NCBI GenBank assembly: GCA_903932865.1
Contig: CAIZHQ010000003.1
Span: forward strand, 1 to 64,000
Length of the DNA: 64,000 nt
Direction: 5' to 3'
Origin: an uncultured Burkholderiales bacterium
Lineage (GTDB): Bacteria > Pseudomonadota > Gammaproteobacteria > Burkholderiales > Burkholderiaceae_C
Under the pieces are notes generated by a model, which saw only the letters and a program-made list of their open reading frames with translations, made no database searches and was not told where the DNA came from. The position numbers and the translations under genes were made by a program. The number at the start of each line of letters is the position of its first letter. Position 1 is the first letter of the stretch. Positions 27,567 through 36,498 of this stretch are shown here, one piece after another.

Positions 27567-28532
27567 ATGAGCCATACAGAAGACGGGCTGCGGCCCGAAG
27601 AATTCGCAGAAGCGGCCGAGGCTGCCATACAGGATGCCTTGACCCGCGCAGCCGAAGACGTGCCCGGTACCCTGGCAGCCGCTGGATTGCTGGGTGTGTG
27701 CGCCAAAGAAGCCGATGGTGGACTGGGGCTGGACCTGGACTTCGCGGTACCCCTGGCCCAGGTATCGGGTCGTCTGCGATTGCGTTTTGCACTGTCCGAA
27801 CAGATGCTTCTGGCACGTCATCTGGCAGGCACAACTTTCGCCATCGCTCTGGCACAAGGTCAGACACTGGCCACCATCGCTTGGCAAGGTCAACGCGACG
27901 ACGGCTGGGTGGGCCATGCTCGCCACGCTCAGGATGCAAGCTGGCTGCTGGTTCGTCACGCACAAGGAGCTGTGTTGCTCGATGTGTTGAACGCACCACA
28001 AAAAACCGAGACCACACTGGACCCTGAAAACCCCCAGACTTGGCTGGACGTGCGCCAATGTCCAGTGCTGGCAGAATTGGGTCCGGACGCGACAGCAGCT
28101 CTCTTTCGGGAGGGTGCGGTGCTGATGGCGGCCACGGCCCACGGCGCCGCAGAAGCGGCCCTGAATGCAGCCGCAACACACACCGGCACCCGCGTGCAAT
28201 TTGACCGCCCCCTGTCGGCCAGACAAGCGGTTCGCCACTGGCTGTCGCGCATGAAGCTCTACCACGAGGCCGGTGGCACCGCGATTGCGCGTTCTCTGGA
28301 GCGCAACGAATGGGGCAGCCCACGCGATCCGTTGCCAGCCTTGATGCTGAACCTCCAGTACGCGACTTTCATCATCGAAAAAGCGATCCACCTGCATGGC
28401 GGTATGGGCTTCACTTGGGAAGTGCCTCTTCACCACGCGCTGCGCGAGGTGCGCAAAATCGATGCCGCCTGGGGCGGTGGTGCCCTGCCCCAATCGGTAG
28501 GTCAGCGGTTCATTCAAACCTGCAAGGGCTGA
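27567..28532 (+). CDS. Acyl-CoA dehydrogenase-like small subunit (degenerate)
   Basis: A 321-residue protein, shorter than a full acyl-CoA dehydrogenase (~380). The N-terminal helical region has GTLAAAGLLGVCAKEADGGLGLD and the C-terminal helical domain has RPLSARQAVRHWLSRMKLYHE, then AIHLHGGMGFTWEVPLHHALR. The middle flavin-contacting motif (TEPxxGSD) is not recognisable. This fits the partner chain of a heteromeric dehydrogenase. It starts 4 bp after the preceding dehydrogenase, supporting a complex. Substrate unknown. Confidence 0.75.
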   Translation: MSHTEDGLRPEEFAEAAEAAIQDALTRAAEDVPGTLAAAGLLGVCAKEADGGLGLDLDFAVPLAQVSGRLRLRFALSEQMLLARHLAGTTFAIALAQGQTLATIAWQGQRDDGWVGHARHAQDASWLLVRHAQGAVLLDVLNAPQKTETTLDPENPQTWLDVRQCPVLAELGPDATAALFREGAVLMAATAHGAAEAALNAAATHTGTRVQFDRPLSARQAVRHWLSRMKLYHEAGGTAIARSLERNEWGSPRDPLPALMLNLQYATFIIEKAIHLHGGMGFTWEVPLHHALREVRKIDAAWGGGALPQSVGQRFIQTCKG

Positions 28533-28536
28533 CAAC

Positions 28537-29295
28537 ATGCAACAGGACATGACTGGCCGTGTGGCTCTGATCACTGGCGCCGGCAATGGCATCGGACGCG
28601 CAACAGCCCGACAGATGGCAGCACGGGGCGCCATCGTGGCCGTTAACGATCTCAAGAGTGAGTTTGTCGACGCCGTGGTCAACGAGATCACGGCTTCAGG
28701 CGGAAAGGCCTTCGGTGTGGTGCAGAACATTTCCAGCCGGGAGGGCATTGCAGCCGCTGTTCAGCAGGCTCGAGACCACGTTGGACGTTTTGACATCCTG
28801 GTCAACAACGCCGCTTGGGTGCGCTACCAGGCCGTGCCGGACGTGCAGCCCGAGACCTTGGATCGCATGCTGGATGTAGGTTTCAAATCCGTCATTTGGG
28901 GCATTCAGGCCGCTGTCGCTGCCATGGACCCCGAACGCGGCGGCAGCATCGTGAACGTGGCATCTACAGCCGCATTGCGCTCCACGCTCAACTCACTTGT
29001 TTACTCGGGGATCAAGGCGGGCGTGCTAGGGCTTACGCGTGCCGCTGCAGCTGAGTTGGGCGTACGCCGTATCCGCGTCAATGCGGTCTGCCCATCGGCC
29101 GTACCGACTGAAGGAACACAACGAAACCGGGACGCGAGCCGCGACGCCTTGCGTGTGGCGCGTACCCCCCTTGGCCGCATGGGTAATGTCGAAGACATCG
29201 CACGTAGCATCTGCTTTCTCGCCAGTGATGAAGCCGGGTTTATGACGGCGCAGGCCTTGGTGGTCGACGGCGGCGTGACCTTCACCAACATCTGA
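28537..29295 (+). CDS. Short-chain dehydrogenase/reductase
   Basis: A 252-residue classical SDR with TGAGNGIGRATA at ~13-24, NDLKS after the second beta strand, NNAAWV near 90, the Ser in NVASTAALRS, the catalytic YSGIK near 158 and the C-terminal ALVVDGGVTFTNI. It starts 4 bp after the previous gene and ends 7 bp before the next, so it is deep within the operon. It likely oxidises a 3-hydroxyacyl-CoA or an alcohol intermediate. Confidence 0.85.
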   Translation: MQQDMTGRVALITGAGNGIGRATARQMAARGAIVAVNDLKSEFVDAVVNEITASGGKAFGVVQNISSREGIAAAVQQARDHVGRFDILVNNAAWVRYQAVPDVQPETLDRMLDVGFKSVIWGIQAAVAAMDPERGGSIVNVASTAALRSTLNSLVYSGIKAGVLGLTRAAAAELGVRRIRVNAVCPSAVPTEGTQRNRDASRDALRVARTPLGRMGNVEDIARSICFLASDEAGFMTAQALVVDGGVTFTNI

Positions 29296-29302
29296 CAACC
29301 GT

Positions 29303-30577
29303 TTGTCTATGTCCAGTTGCAGCGAACCCCAATCAAAAGGTACTGTGCTTATTACGGGCGCGGCATCCGGCATTGGCAAGGCCACCGCTGAACTGTTTGC
29401 CCAAAGGGGTTGGTGCTGCGTGCTGCTGGACCGGGACCTTGAACGTCTGTGGCAGCTAAAGTCACAACTAGTCTCGTCAAATCACCAGAAACACCTTTGC
29501 CGCGTGCTTGATCTGACCGATCCGGCAGCCATACAGTCCCTGGGCCAGGACCTGCCAGAACTGGATGCCTTGATCAACAATGCAGGAATGTCGGATTCTG
29601 GTGCCAGTGCGCTGGAGCCTGTGGATGAGGAAGTACCCGCTCGCCTGATGGCCTTGAATTTAGCCGCGCCTGCACGCATGGTGCAAGCCTGCACTCACCG
29701 CCTACGAACCGGCGCACGCATTGTTAACGTTGCATCTGGAGCTGGCCTTCGCGCCATTCCTCACCGCGGTCTGTACAGCCCCAGTAAGGCCGGTCTGTTG
29801 GCACAGACCCGGGCACTGGCTCAAGCCAGACCGGCATGGACGGTCACCTCTTTGGCTCCGGGTTTTGTGAAAACTGATCTGGTGCAGCAGCTGATCGACA
29901 GCGGCAGGCTCAACCCGGCCGAGGCCTTATTTAAAGTGCCACTGGGTCGCATGGCCGAGCCCTGGGAAATGGCCCAGGCTCTCTATTTTTTAGCAGCTCA
30001 GGCCCCTGCACCAATGTCCGGACAAACGCTGGCCGTGTGCGGTGGATCGTCGGTCTACGGTGGCAGTCAAAAACTGCCGCAGGCCGAGTACGACACCCTT
30101 GCGCCGGATTCGCCGCTTCTCATCACGATCCTAGGCCCTTTGCCCGCAACATGGTCAAGCACCGCACATAAGGGTGAAGCCTTTACGGCCGATGCATCAG
30201 CCCCTGGGTACAACGGATATGTTGACGGTTCTGCTTGTCTGGTTCCGGACGACCAAGTACTGCGGGCCGTTCAAACGGCTGCTTCGCATTTTTTGGAGCG
30301 CCTGACCTTTGGACCGGCAAGTCTGACACTACTTTTGCCATCTCATCAGGTTCCCTGGGAGCATGCGGGCGATAGGGCTGCTGCACGCATGCTGGTGTCA
30401 ACACTGGCAGCAGAATGGGGAACCAAGGGCTTGCGCATCAACGCTATCGAAGGAGTCGACCATGTGTCGCCAGATCACGGCTGGCAACTGCTACGTTACA
30501 TGGCAGGAGCGGGTGCGCAATACTTGACTGGACAAACACTGTGCCTGAACCAAAATGCTTCGGGAGGCTTTTCATGA
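29303..30577 (+). CDS. Tandem SDR protein with degenerate second half
   Basis: A 424-residue protein. Residues 1-~255 form a complete SDR: TGAASGIGKATAELFA, NNAGMS, NVASGAGLRA, the catalytic YSPSK and PGFVKTDL, ending in GQTLAVCGGSSVYGG. Residues ~270-424 look like a second SDR C-terminal half (AAARMLVSTLAAEWGTKGLR, then GAGAQYLTGQTLCLN) but lack a glycine-rich cofactor motif and the YxxxK pair. Normal SDRs end near 250-280 residues. The extra half may be structural, or it may mimic a dimer partner. It overlaps the next gene by four bases (ATGA). Confidence 0.75.
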   Translation: MSMSSCSEPQSKGTVLITGAASGIGKATAELFAQRGWCCVLLDRDLERLWQLKSQLVSSNHQKHLCRVLDLTDPAAIQSLGQDLPELDALINNAGMSDSGASALEPVDEEVPARLMALNLAAPARMVQACTHRLRTGARIVNVASGAGLRAIPHRGLYSPSKAGLLAQTRALAQARPAWTVTSLAPGFVKTDLVQQLIDSGRLNPAEALFKVPLGRMAEPWEMAQALYFLAAQAPAPMSGQTLAVCGGSSVYGGSQKLPQAEYDTLAPDSPLLITILGPLPATWSSTAHKGEAFTADASAPGYNGYVDGSACLVPDDQVLRAVQTAASHFLERLTFGPASLTLLLPSHQVPWEHAGDRAAARMLVSTLAAEWGTKGLRINAIEGVDHVSPDHGWQLLRYMAGAGAQYLTGQTLCLNQNASGGFS

Positions 30578-31266
30578 CCCCCGCAGAAATGGATCGTGAT
30601 GCCATCAAGGCAGAGTTCCAGCGCGAACGCGGTTATTGGCGGCCATGGAACGAGACCTTGTTGCGCGAGCAACCGGACTTTCTGCTCGCGTACGCACGCT
30701 ATGCCGGCCATCCCTCACGCACAGGACCTTTGAGCACGCGCATGGTGGAACTCATCTATGTGGCGCTGGATGCATCATCGAGTCATCTGTTCGAATCAGG
30801 CCTTCGGATTCACATGCAAAAGGCAATAGATGTTGGCGCCAGTCATCAAGACATTTTTGATGTACTGCACCTGGTCGCCGAGCAAGGTCTGGCTTGCGTC
30901 CTTGAAAGCATCCACTTGTTGGCCGAAGAAACTGGCGGTGTCACCAATCAGCACCACCCCAACACAGCGGAGCATGCCTGGGATTGGCTGAGCCGACACG
31001 ATCCGTTGTATGCAGAACTCACCCGCGCCTTTTGCCAAAACAACCACTCGAATGAAGGACTGGCTTTATCTGAGCGCTGCCTTGTCCAGATAGCACTACA
31101 TGCGTGCTTTACGGCCTTCAACCCTGTGGCACTACGGTCCTGCATTCGCCAAGGCATTGAGCATGGCCTTACCACCGCCCAGATGTTGCAGGCCATACAG
31201 CTGGGTGCGCATTTGTCCGTGCACGGTACCGCACTCGGCACACAGGTCTTTGAGTCAGTCAAATGA
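30574..31266 (+). CDS. AhpD/carboxymuconolactone decarboxylase-like protein
   Basis: Predicted 230 residues from MTPAEMDRDAIKAEFQRERG, with two helical CMD-type repeats: residues ~35-110 (GPLSTRMVELIYVALDASSS, then LEESIH-like LACVLESIHL) and ~140-225 (LSERCLVQIALHACFTAFNP, then GIEHGLTTAQMLQAIQLGAHL). AhpD-type proteins use a CxxC pair, which is absent here, so peroxidase activity is unlikely. CMD-type decarboxylase or isomerase activity, or a structural role, is possible. Its ATG overlaps the stop of the tandem SDR, indicating coupled translation. Confidence 0.68.
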   Translation: MTPAEMDRDAIKAEFQRERGYWRPWNETLLREQPDFLLAYARYAGHPSRTGPLSTRMVELIYVALDASSSHLFESGLRIHMQKAIDVGASHQDIFDVLHLVAEQGLACVLESIHLLAEETGGVTNQHHPNTAEHAWDWLSRHDPLYAELTRAFCQNNHSNEGLALSERCLVQIALHACFTAFNPVALRSCIRQGIEHGLTTAQMLQAIQLGAHLSVHGTALGTQVFESVK

Positions 31267-31305
31267 TTTTTTCACCCCCAGCAACCAAAACCTTTGGAGA
31301 CAACC

Positions 31306-32304
31306 ATGAATAAACCACTAATTTCGCGTCGTGTACTTTTAGCCAGCACAGCATCGTTGGCGCTCGATAGTCTGGCGCAGGCGCAACCAGCACTCTCTGC
31401 ATCGAATTGGCCCAACCGCCCCATCAAAATCGTAGTCCCTGGCCCTGCCGGAGTTGGGGGCGACATCTTTGCGCGCATGCTGGCTACTCCGCTGCAAGAG
31501 GCGCTGAAGCAACCAGTGGTGATCGAAAACAAAGCCGGAGCCAACGGCATCATCGGCAACGATGCGGTCGCTAAAGCCGCACCCGACGGTTACACATTCC
31601 TTTTTACGCCTTCTTCATCCATCGCTATCAACCCCATCCTGCAGCCCAAGATGCCCTACGATACGGCCAAGGATCTCGCGCCCGTAGCACAGATCGGCTT
31701 ATCTGGTTTTCTTCTGGTGGCGCATCCATCCACAGGGTTCAAGAATCTGAGCGATGTGGTGAACTACGCCAAGGCTAACCCCGGCAAGCTGAGCTATGCC
31801 TCATGGGGCAATGGATCGAGCGGCCACCTGGCCATGGAAAGCATCAAGTCACACTACAAGATTTTCATGCCACATATCCCCTACAAAGGGGTACTGCCCG
31901 CTCTCACGGATTTGCTGGCTAACAACATCGGCGTAGGTTTTGTAGACATTGCCTCGCCGGTCCCACATATCAAGGCGGGTCGCTTGACCGCCTTGGGCTG
32001 CACAGGATCATCTCGTGGCCCAGCGCTGCCCGATTTACCCACCCTGACTGAGCAAGGTTTTAAATTCGATACGGATGGCTGGTACGGCGTGTTTGCTCCT
32101 GCAGCAACACCTCAGGTCATCGTTAACCGGATCAACCAGGAAATAAACCGCATTCTGGCAACGGATGAGTTCATTCAGAGATTTGCCAGCAACAACATGC
32201 CCCGCCCTCCCATCAAGAGCGCAGAGCAGTTCGCAGCTACCGTTCGCAAAGACGTTGAAACATGGCAAAACCTAGCCAAAGTTGCCCGTTTACAAATCGA
32301 CTGA
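31306..32304 (+). CDS. Bug-type (TctC family) periplasmic solute-binding protein
   Basis: A 332-residue protein with a signal sequence (MNKPLISRRVLLASTASLAL, then AQAQP; the double Arg suggests a possible Tat signal). The mature TctC fold has WPNRPIKIVVPGPAGVGGDIFARML, then VVIENKAGANGIIGNDAVAKAAPDGYT, and an Asp-containing loop. Bug proteins bind carboxylates for tripartite uptake or sensing. No TctA/TctB-type membrane genes occur in the window, so it is an orphan. Its position as last gene of the operon suggests it binds the pathway's acid substrate. Confidence 0.85.
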   Translation: MNKPLISRRVLLASTASLALDSLAQAQPALSASNWPNRPIKIVVPGPAGVGGDIFARMLATPLQEALKQPVVIENKAGANGIIGNDAVAKAAPDGYTFLFTPSSSIAINPILQPKMPYDTAKDLAPVAQIGLSGFLLVAHPSTGFKNLSDVVNYAKANPGKLSYASWGNGSSGHLAMESIKSHYKIFMPHIPYKGVLPALTDLLANNIGVGFVDIASPVPHIKAGRLTALGCTGSSRGPALPDLPTLTEQGFKFDTDGWYGVFAPAATPQVIVNRINQEINRILATDEFIQRFASNNMPRPPIKSAEQFAATVRKDVETWQNLAKVARLQID

Positions 32305-32681
32305 CAAGCACATCGTGAAGTAGACATACGAAGATCAATCGGGGAAATTGTCTGTTGAGGGTGGCTACTGCTGTTGAATTAAGGCGTTGCTGGGTGGTAT
32401 GTATTGATTTGGTACTGCCCAGCAATCCACGATAGGCATGCAAAGCGAGAGCGGTTTCAAGTGCCAATGTAGAAAACACTCGTGAATAAGTTGAACGCGC
32501 GACCTTGAACGCGGATCGGAAATGCTTTTCACAATTGGCTATCGTTTGAACCAATTTTTATCGTTGGCCCGTTTGGTACATGTGGCATTCCCCCAAATTT
32601 CTAAACACTTTTAACCGCGCAGTGTTACTCTCCCGCTCGAATTCATGAGATCAGATTTTGGGAATGACTGCAATGCGGGGC
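32305..32681. other. Intergenic stretch without recognised gene
   Basis: This gap follows the Bug gene and precedes the IS30 terminal repeat. A minus-strand frame at 32237-32554 is open but overlaps the Bug gene and shows no motif I recognise. No terminator or RNA gene is evident. It may be decayed DNA. Confidence 0.4.
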
Positions 32682-32940
32682 GGATTCCACAGGTCGATGC
32701 AACGCATTCGCTGAACATCTCAGCGGGCGTATGGAAGCAGAGCATTTTAAGCGGCCTCTCATTTAATTGTCGTGCAATTGCGTCGAGCTGAATTTGAGAG
32801 TAGCCAAACAAGTTGATGCCTTTGGACAGGTACTACCTGAGCAGTCCATTGGTGTTTTCGTTGCTGCCACGCTGCCAGGGAATTTTTATATCTCAGAAGT
32901 AGACTGGGATGTCGGTTGCCATCGTGAATTTCTTATGCAT
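32682..32940 (-). pseudogene. Decayed C-terminal part of an IS30-family transposase with its terminal repeat
   Basis: Read on the minus strand from 32940 the frame gives HKKFTMATDIPVYF, stop, then PWQRGSNENTNGLLR, stop, YLSKGINLFGYSQIQLDAIA, then RQLNERPLKML. This is the conserved C-terminal IS30 block (SPWQRGSNENTNGLLRQY and LDAIAxxLNxRPRK) broken by two stop codons. The segment 32682-32703 matches the inverted repeat at 117-138 in 20 of 22 bases, reading outward. The N-terminal part is missing, and livF follows at once, so this is a relic. Confidence 0.85.
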
Positions 32941-32955
32941 TCATGTGAGCAATCT

Positions 32956-33684
32956 TTATTTTTTGGCAGCGCCCAGATAGGTGTCGATCACACGGGTGTC
33001 TTGGGCTAGTTCCGATGCTTTACCGTGTAGGCCAATCTCACCCATCTCCAGCACATAACCGTTATCTGCCACGGCAAGCGCAGCGCGGGCATTTTGCTCG
33101 ACGAGCACAATGGTCACACCGGTTTGGCGCAGGATTTCGATGATGGTGAAAATTTCTTTAACGATCAGCGGAGCCAGGCCCAGGCTGGGCTCATCGAGCA
33201 TCAAAAGTGAAGGGCGCGACATGAGCGAGCGGCCCACAGCCAGCATCTGGCGCTCTCCTCCTGACAGGGTGCCTGCCTCTTGCCGCCGTCGTTCTTTAAG
33301 GCGGGGAAACAGGTCGAATACATCGTCCATGCGGCTGCGCCACTGCGCGTTGCGCAGACGCAACTGGCGGTAGCCGCCCAGCACCAGGTTATCTTCCACG
33401 CTCATGGTACCGAACAGCTCTCTTTTTTCAGGCACCAAGGAGATGCCTTGCATGACACGCTCTTCAAGTGTCAAGTCATTGATGGACTGACCATCAAATT
33501 CGATCAGACCCTTGGTAGGCAGGGTCCCCATCAGTGAGTTGAGCAAGGTGGATTTGCCAGCGCCATTGGGGCCGATGACCGTGATAACACTACCTCTGGC
33601 CGCTTCGAGGCTGATGCCATGAAGCACCTCAGCTTTGCCGTAACCGGCATGCAGGTCGGTGACTCTCAATAATGAGGTACTCAT
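32956..33684 (-). CDS. livF: ABC transporter ATP-binding protein, LivF type
   Basis: Predicted 242 residues from MSTSLLRVTDLHAGYGKAEV; an upstream extension overlaps livG. It has Walker A GPNGAGKST near 37, the signature LSGGERQMLAVGRSLMSRPS near 138 with Walker B LLMLDEPSLGL, and a C-terminal DTRVIDTYLGAAKK. It is the ATPase partner for the livM-livG fusion and LivH on the same strand. Its stop lies 15 bp from the decayed IS30 reading frame. Confidence 0.88.
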   Translation of the reverse strand: MSTSLLRVTDLHAGYGKAEVLHGISLEAARGSVITVIGPNGAGKSTLLNSLMGTLPTKGLIEFDGQSINDLTLEERVMQGISLVPEKRELFGTMSVEDNLVLGGYRQLRLRNAQWRSRMDDVFDLFPRLKERRRQEAGTLSGGERQMLAVGRSLMSRPSLLMLDEPSLGLAPLIVKEIFTIIEILRQTGVTIVLVEQNARAALAVADNGYVLEMGEIGLHGKASELAQDTRVIDTYLGAAKK

Positions 33685-33685
33685 G

Positions 33686-35455
33686 TCAGTGTTCCGTTCC
33701 AAGGTAAGCAGCACGCACAGCCGGGTTGGCCTGCACTTCGGCAGGAGTACCATGTGTGAGCAGCGTGCCGAACTCCATTACCACTAGGCGATCGCAAACG
33801 TCCATGACTAGGTCCATGTCGTGTTCTACCAGCAAAATACTCATGCCTTCACCTTGCAGTTGACGTAGCACCTGGATCAGGCCTTGTTTTTCCTTGTGGC
33901 GCAATCCGGCAGCGGGTTCGTCTAGCAGCAAAAGGGCCGGATCACAACAGAGAGCACGGGCGATTTCCATCAAACGTTGCGGCCCCATAGCCAGGTTCCC
34001 TGCTTGTTCATGCATGTAAGCGCTCATGCCGATGCGTTCCAACTGGCGTTGTGCTTCTTTCATCATGCGCTGCTCTTCGGCTTGGTTGGTGCGCAGCATG
34101 GACGAGACCACGCCACTGCTGCCCCGAGTGTATGCACCCAGTGCCACGTTTTCGAGCACGGTCATGTCGGTGATCATCTTGACGTGCTGGAAGGTGCGGG
34201 CCATGCCCTGGCGAGATATGTCGCGCGAAGGTAGGGCACTGATATCTACCCCGCGAAACAGCACCTGCCCACTGGTTTTGGACAATACTCCTGTGATCAG
34301 GTTGAAGGTGGTGGACTTGCCTGCCCCGTTGGGGCCGATGAGGCCAACGATTTGTCCGGCACCGATGTCAAAGCTGATGTCGTTGACCGCCACTAGGCCA
34401 CCAAATTCCTTACGAATTTTTTCAACTTTCAACACCACATCTCCTGCAACGGGTTTACTGCGCGCGGGTAATTCGGGAGCCCCCAACCAGTCTACGTTAC
34501 GTGGCGCCTTGGGCAGTTTTCGCGCTACGACTGACCACAAACCGTCGGGTAAATACTTGAGTACCAGCACCATAGCGATACCGAACACAATAACTTCGTA
34601 GCTGCCACTTGTGCCGATCATCGCGGGTAAGGCAACTTGCAGGTAGTCATCGAGCAGTTTGATAAGGGCCGCACCCACGATCGCACCCCAGACATGTCCA
34701 ACGCCGCCGATCACTGCCATGAACAGGTATTCAATGCCCATCTTCAGACCAAAGGCCGACGGGTTGACTGTGCGCTGAAAGTGTGCCAACAACCACCCCG
34801 CCACCGAAGCGAACAGGGCTGCCGTCACAAAAATTGTGACTTTGTAGCGGAAAGTGCTGATGCCCATGGCTTCTGCCATTTGCGAGCCGCCTTTGAGCGC
34901 CCGGATGGCACGGCCGGGACGCGAATCTAGCAAGTTGAGCAAGGCCACAGCCCCGGCAATCAGAATGGCCCAAGTCAGTACAAAGAACAGCCGACCTTGT
35001 CCGATGTCGATACTACCGACAGACAAACTCTTGAGTCCCAGCAGACCGTCGTACTTACCCAATGCGTCCAGATTGCCCATCAGGTAGTACAGTGCCAGGC
35101 CCCAGGCGATGGTGGCCAAGGGCAAGTAGTGGCCCGACATGCGCAGCGTTATCAAACCCAACAGCAGTGCGCTGGCGGCGGTCAAGCCCAAGCCCACAAA
35201 CAGGGTCAGCCATGGCGTCATACCAGTGTTCAGCGTCAGCCAGGCTGTGGTGTAAGCGCCGACGCCTACAAAGGCCGCCTGTCCGAAGGAGGTCAGGCCG
35301 CCTACGCCCGTTAGCAGCACCAGGCCCAGACAGACCAGTGCATACAGGCCGATGTAGTTGAGCTGGGTAATCCAGAAATCGGGGAGCGGCGCTAGGGCGA
35401 TCAGCGGGATGGCTGCAGCCAGCAGGAGCAAGGCGATGTTTTGTTTTTTGATCAT
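33686..35455 (-). CDS. Fused ABC permease-ATPase (LivM-LivG)
   Basis: A 589-residue protein from MIKKQNIALLLLAAAIPLIA. Residues ~1-300 are a LivM permease with repeated membrane segments (GVGGLTSFGQAAFVGVGAYT near 45, MAEAMGISTFRYKV near 190). Residues ~335-589 are a LivG ATPase (Walker A GPNGAGKST near 375; LLLLDEPAAGL; VEHDMDLVMDVCDRL; tail NPAVRAAYLGTEH). LivM and LivG are usually separate proteins, but such fusions occur in Burkholderiales. It starts 2 bp after the livH stop. No binding-protein gene is in this operon. Confidence 0.88.
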   Translation of the reverse strand: MIKKQNIALLLLAAAIPLIALAPLPDFWITQLNYIGLYALVCLGLVLLTGVGGLTSFGQAAFVGVGAYTTAWLTLNTGMTPWLTLFVGLGLTAASALLLGLITLRMSGHYLPLATIAWGLALYYLMGNLDALGKYDGLLGLKSLSVGSIDIGQGRLFFVLTWAILIAGAVALLNLLDSRPGRAIRALKGGSQMAEAMGISTFRYKVTIFVTAALFASVAGWLLAHFQRTVNPSAFGLKMGIEYLFMAVIGGVGHVWGAIVGAALIKLLDDYLQVALPAMIGTSGSYEVIVFGIAMVLVLKYLPDGLWSVVARKLPKAPRNVDWLGAPELPARSKPVAGDVVLKVEKIRKEFGGLVAVNDISFDIGAGQIVGLIGPNGAGKSTTFNLITGVLSKTSGQVLFRGVDISALPSRDISRQGMARTFQHVKMITDMTVLENVALGAYTRGSSGVVSSMLRTNQAEEQRMMKEAQRQLERIGMSAYMHEQAGNLAMGPQRLMEIARALCCDPALLLLDEPAAGLRHKEKQGLIQVLRQLQGEGMSILLVEHDMDLVMDVCDRLVVMEFGTLLTHGTPAEVQANPAVRAAYLGTEH

Positions 35456-35457
35456 GA

Positions 35458-36498
35458 TCAATGGTCCTCGTCCGAATGGCCACTGCGCAAGGAGCGCACG
35501 AGGAGTATGGGCAAGATGAGGGTGAAGACAATCACCTCTTTGAAGGCGCTGGCCCAGAAAGCGCCAAACGATTCCACGATGCCCACGAACAGCGCCCCTA
35601 GCAACGCACCGGGGTAGCTGGCCAGACCACCAATCACCGCTGCCACAAAACCTTTCAGACCAATCAAAAATCCTGAGTCGTAAAAAACGGTGGTTGTTGG
35701 GCCAATGAGCAAGCCCGATAAGGCCCCGATAAGCGCTGCCATAAGAAAGGTCAACTGACCAGAGGTTTGGCTGGAGATGCCCATCAGTCGAGCGCCCGTA
35801 CGGTTCACGGCGGTGGCGCGCAAGGCCTTGCCACGCAATGAATGTTCGAAATACAACCACAGCAAGACGATCAGCGCCAGTGACACGCCGAAGATAATTA
35901 CTGCTTGACCCGAAAGCATGACGGGCCCCAGGCTAAAGCGCTCATCCCAGAACGGCGGGTTGCGAAAACCCTCAGCGCCAAAGAACAGCAAGCCCAGGCC
36001 GGTCATAGAGAAGTGAACACCGACAGACACGATTAGCAGAACCAACGGCGTGGCCGCTTCCAGAGATTGATAGGCCACCCGGTAAACCAAAGGGCCGAAA
36101 GCGGTGACGATGGCCACACTCAGCAGTGCTTGTGTCCATAGTGGGAACATCTGTGGTGCCGCCCAGATGGCGAACCCTGAAACAGTCAAGGGAAACACTA
36201 GGGTTTTCAGAGCCGCGCGCAGTGCAAGAAGAGGCTTGCCATGGTGCCGCCAACGCGTTACCCACTCCATCAAGGTCGCCACGGCAGCCAGGATCAGCAA
36301 CAACCAGACCGTGCCGGGTGTCTTGCCACTTTGCAGCATAGCCAGGGTCAATGCGCCGTAAGCGACAAACTCGCCTTGAGGAATGAAGATCACGCGGGTT
36401 ACGGTAAAAACCAGAACTGTGGCCAGCCCAAGCAGGGCATAGACCGCACCGTTGGTAACGCCGTCTAGCAGCAAGATGCTGGCAATGGATAAGTCCAT
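35458..36498 (-). CDS. livH: ABC transporter permease, LivH type
   Basis: Predicted 346 residues from [20 protein letters not shown]. This is longer than most LivH proteins (~290-300), with an extra loop near 60-110 ([20 protein letters not shown]). It has the LivH-type [18 protein letters not shown] near 45, in place of the usual NFAHG motif, and [29 protein letters not shown] near 280. It is the first gene of the second transporter operon and is followed at once by the livM-livG fusion. Confidence 0.83.
   Translation of the reverse strand: MDLSIASILLLDGVTNGAVYALLGLATVLVFTVTRVIFIPQGEFVAYGALTLAMLQSGKTPGTVWLLLILAAVATLMEWVTRWRHHGKPLLALRAALKTLVFPLTVSGFAIWAAPQMFPLWTQALLSVAIVTAFGPLVYRVAYQSLEAATPLVLLIVSVGVHFSMTGLGLLFFGAEGFRNPPFWDERFSLGPVMLSGQAVIIFGVSLALIVLLWLYFEHSLRGKALRATAVNRTGARLMGISSQTSGQLTFLMAALIGALSGLLIGPTTTVFYDSGFLIGLKGFVAAVIGGLASYPGALLGALFVGIVESFGAFWASAFKEVIVFTLILPILLVRSLRSGHSDEDH

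Noticed and set aside
32237-32554. 105-residue minus-strand frame after the Bug gene
   Set aside because: It overlaps the Bug coding sequence and has no motif; at best it could be decayed mobile DNA.
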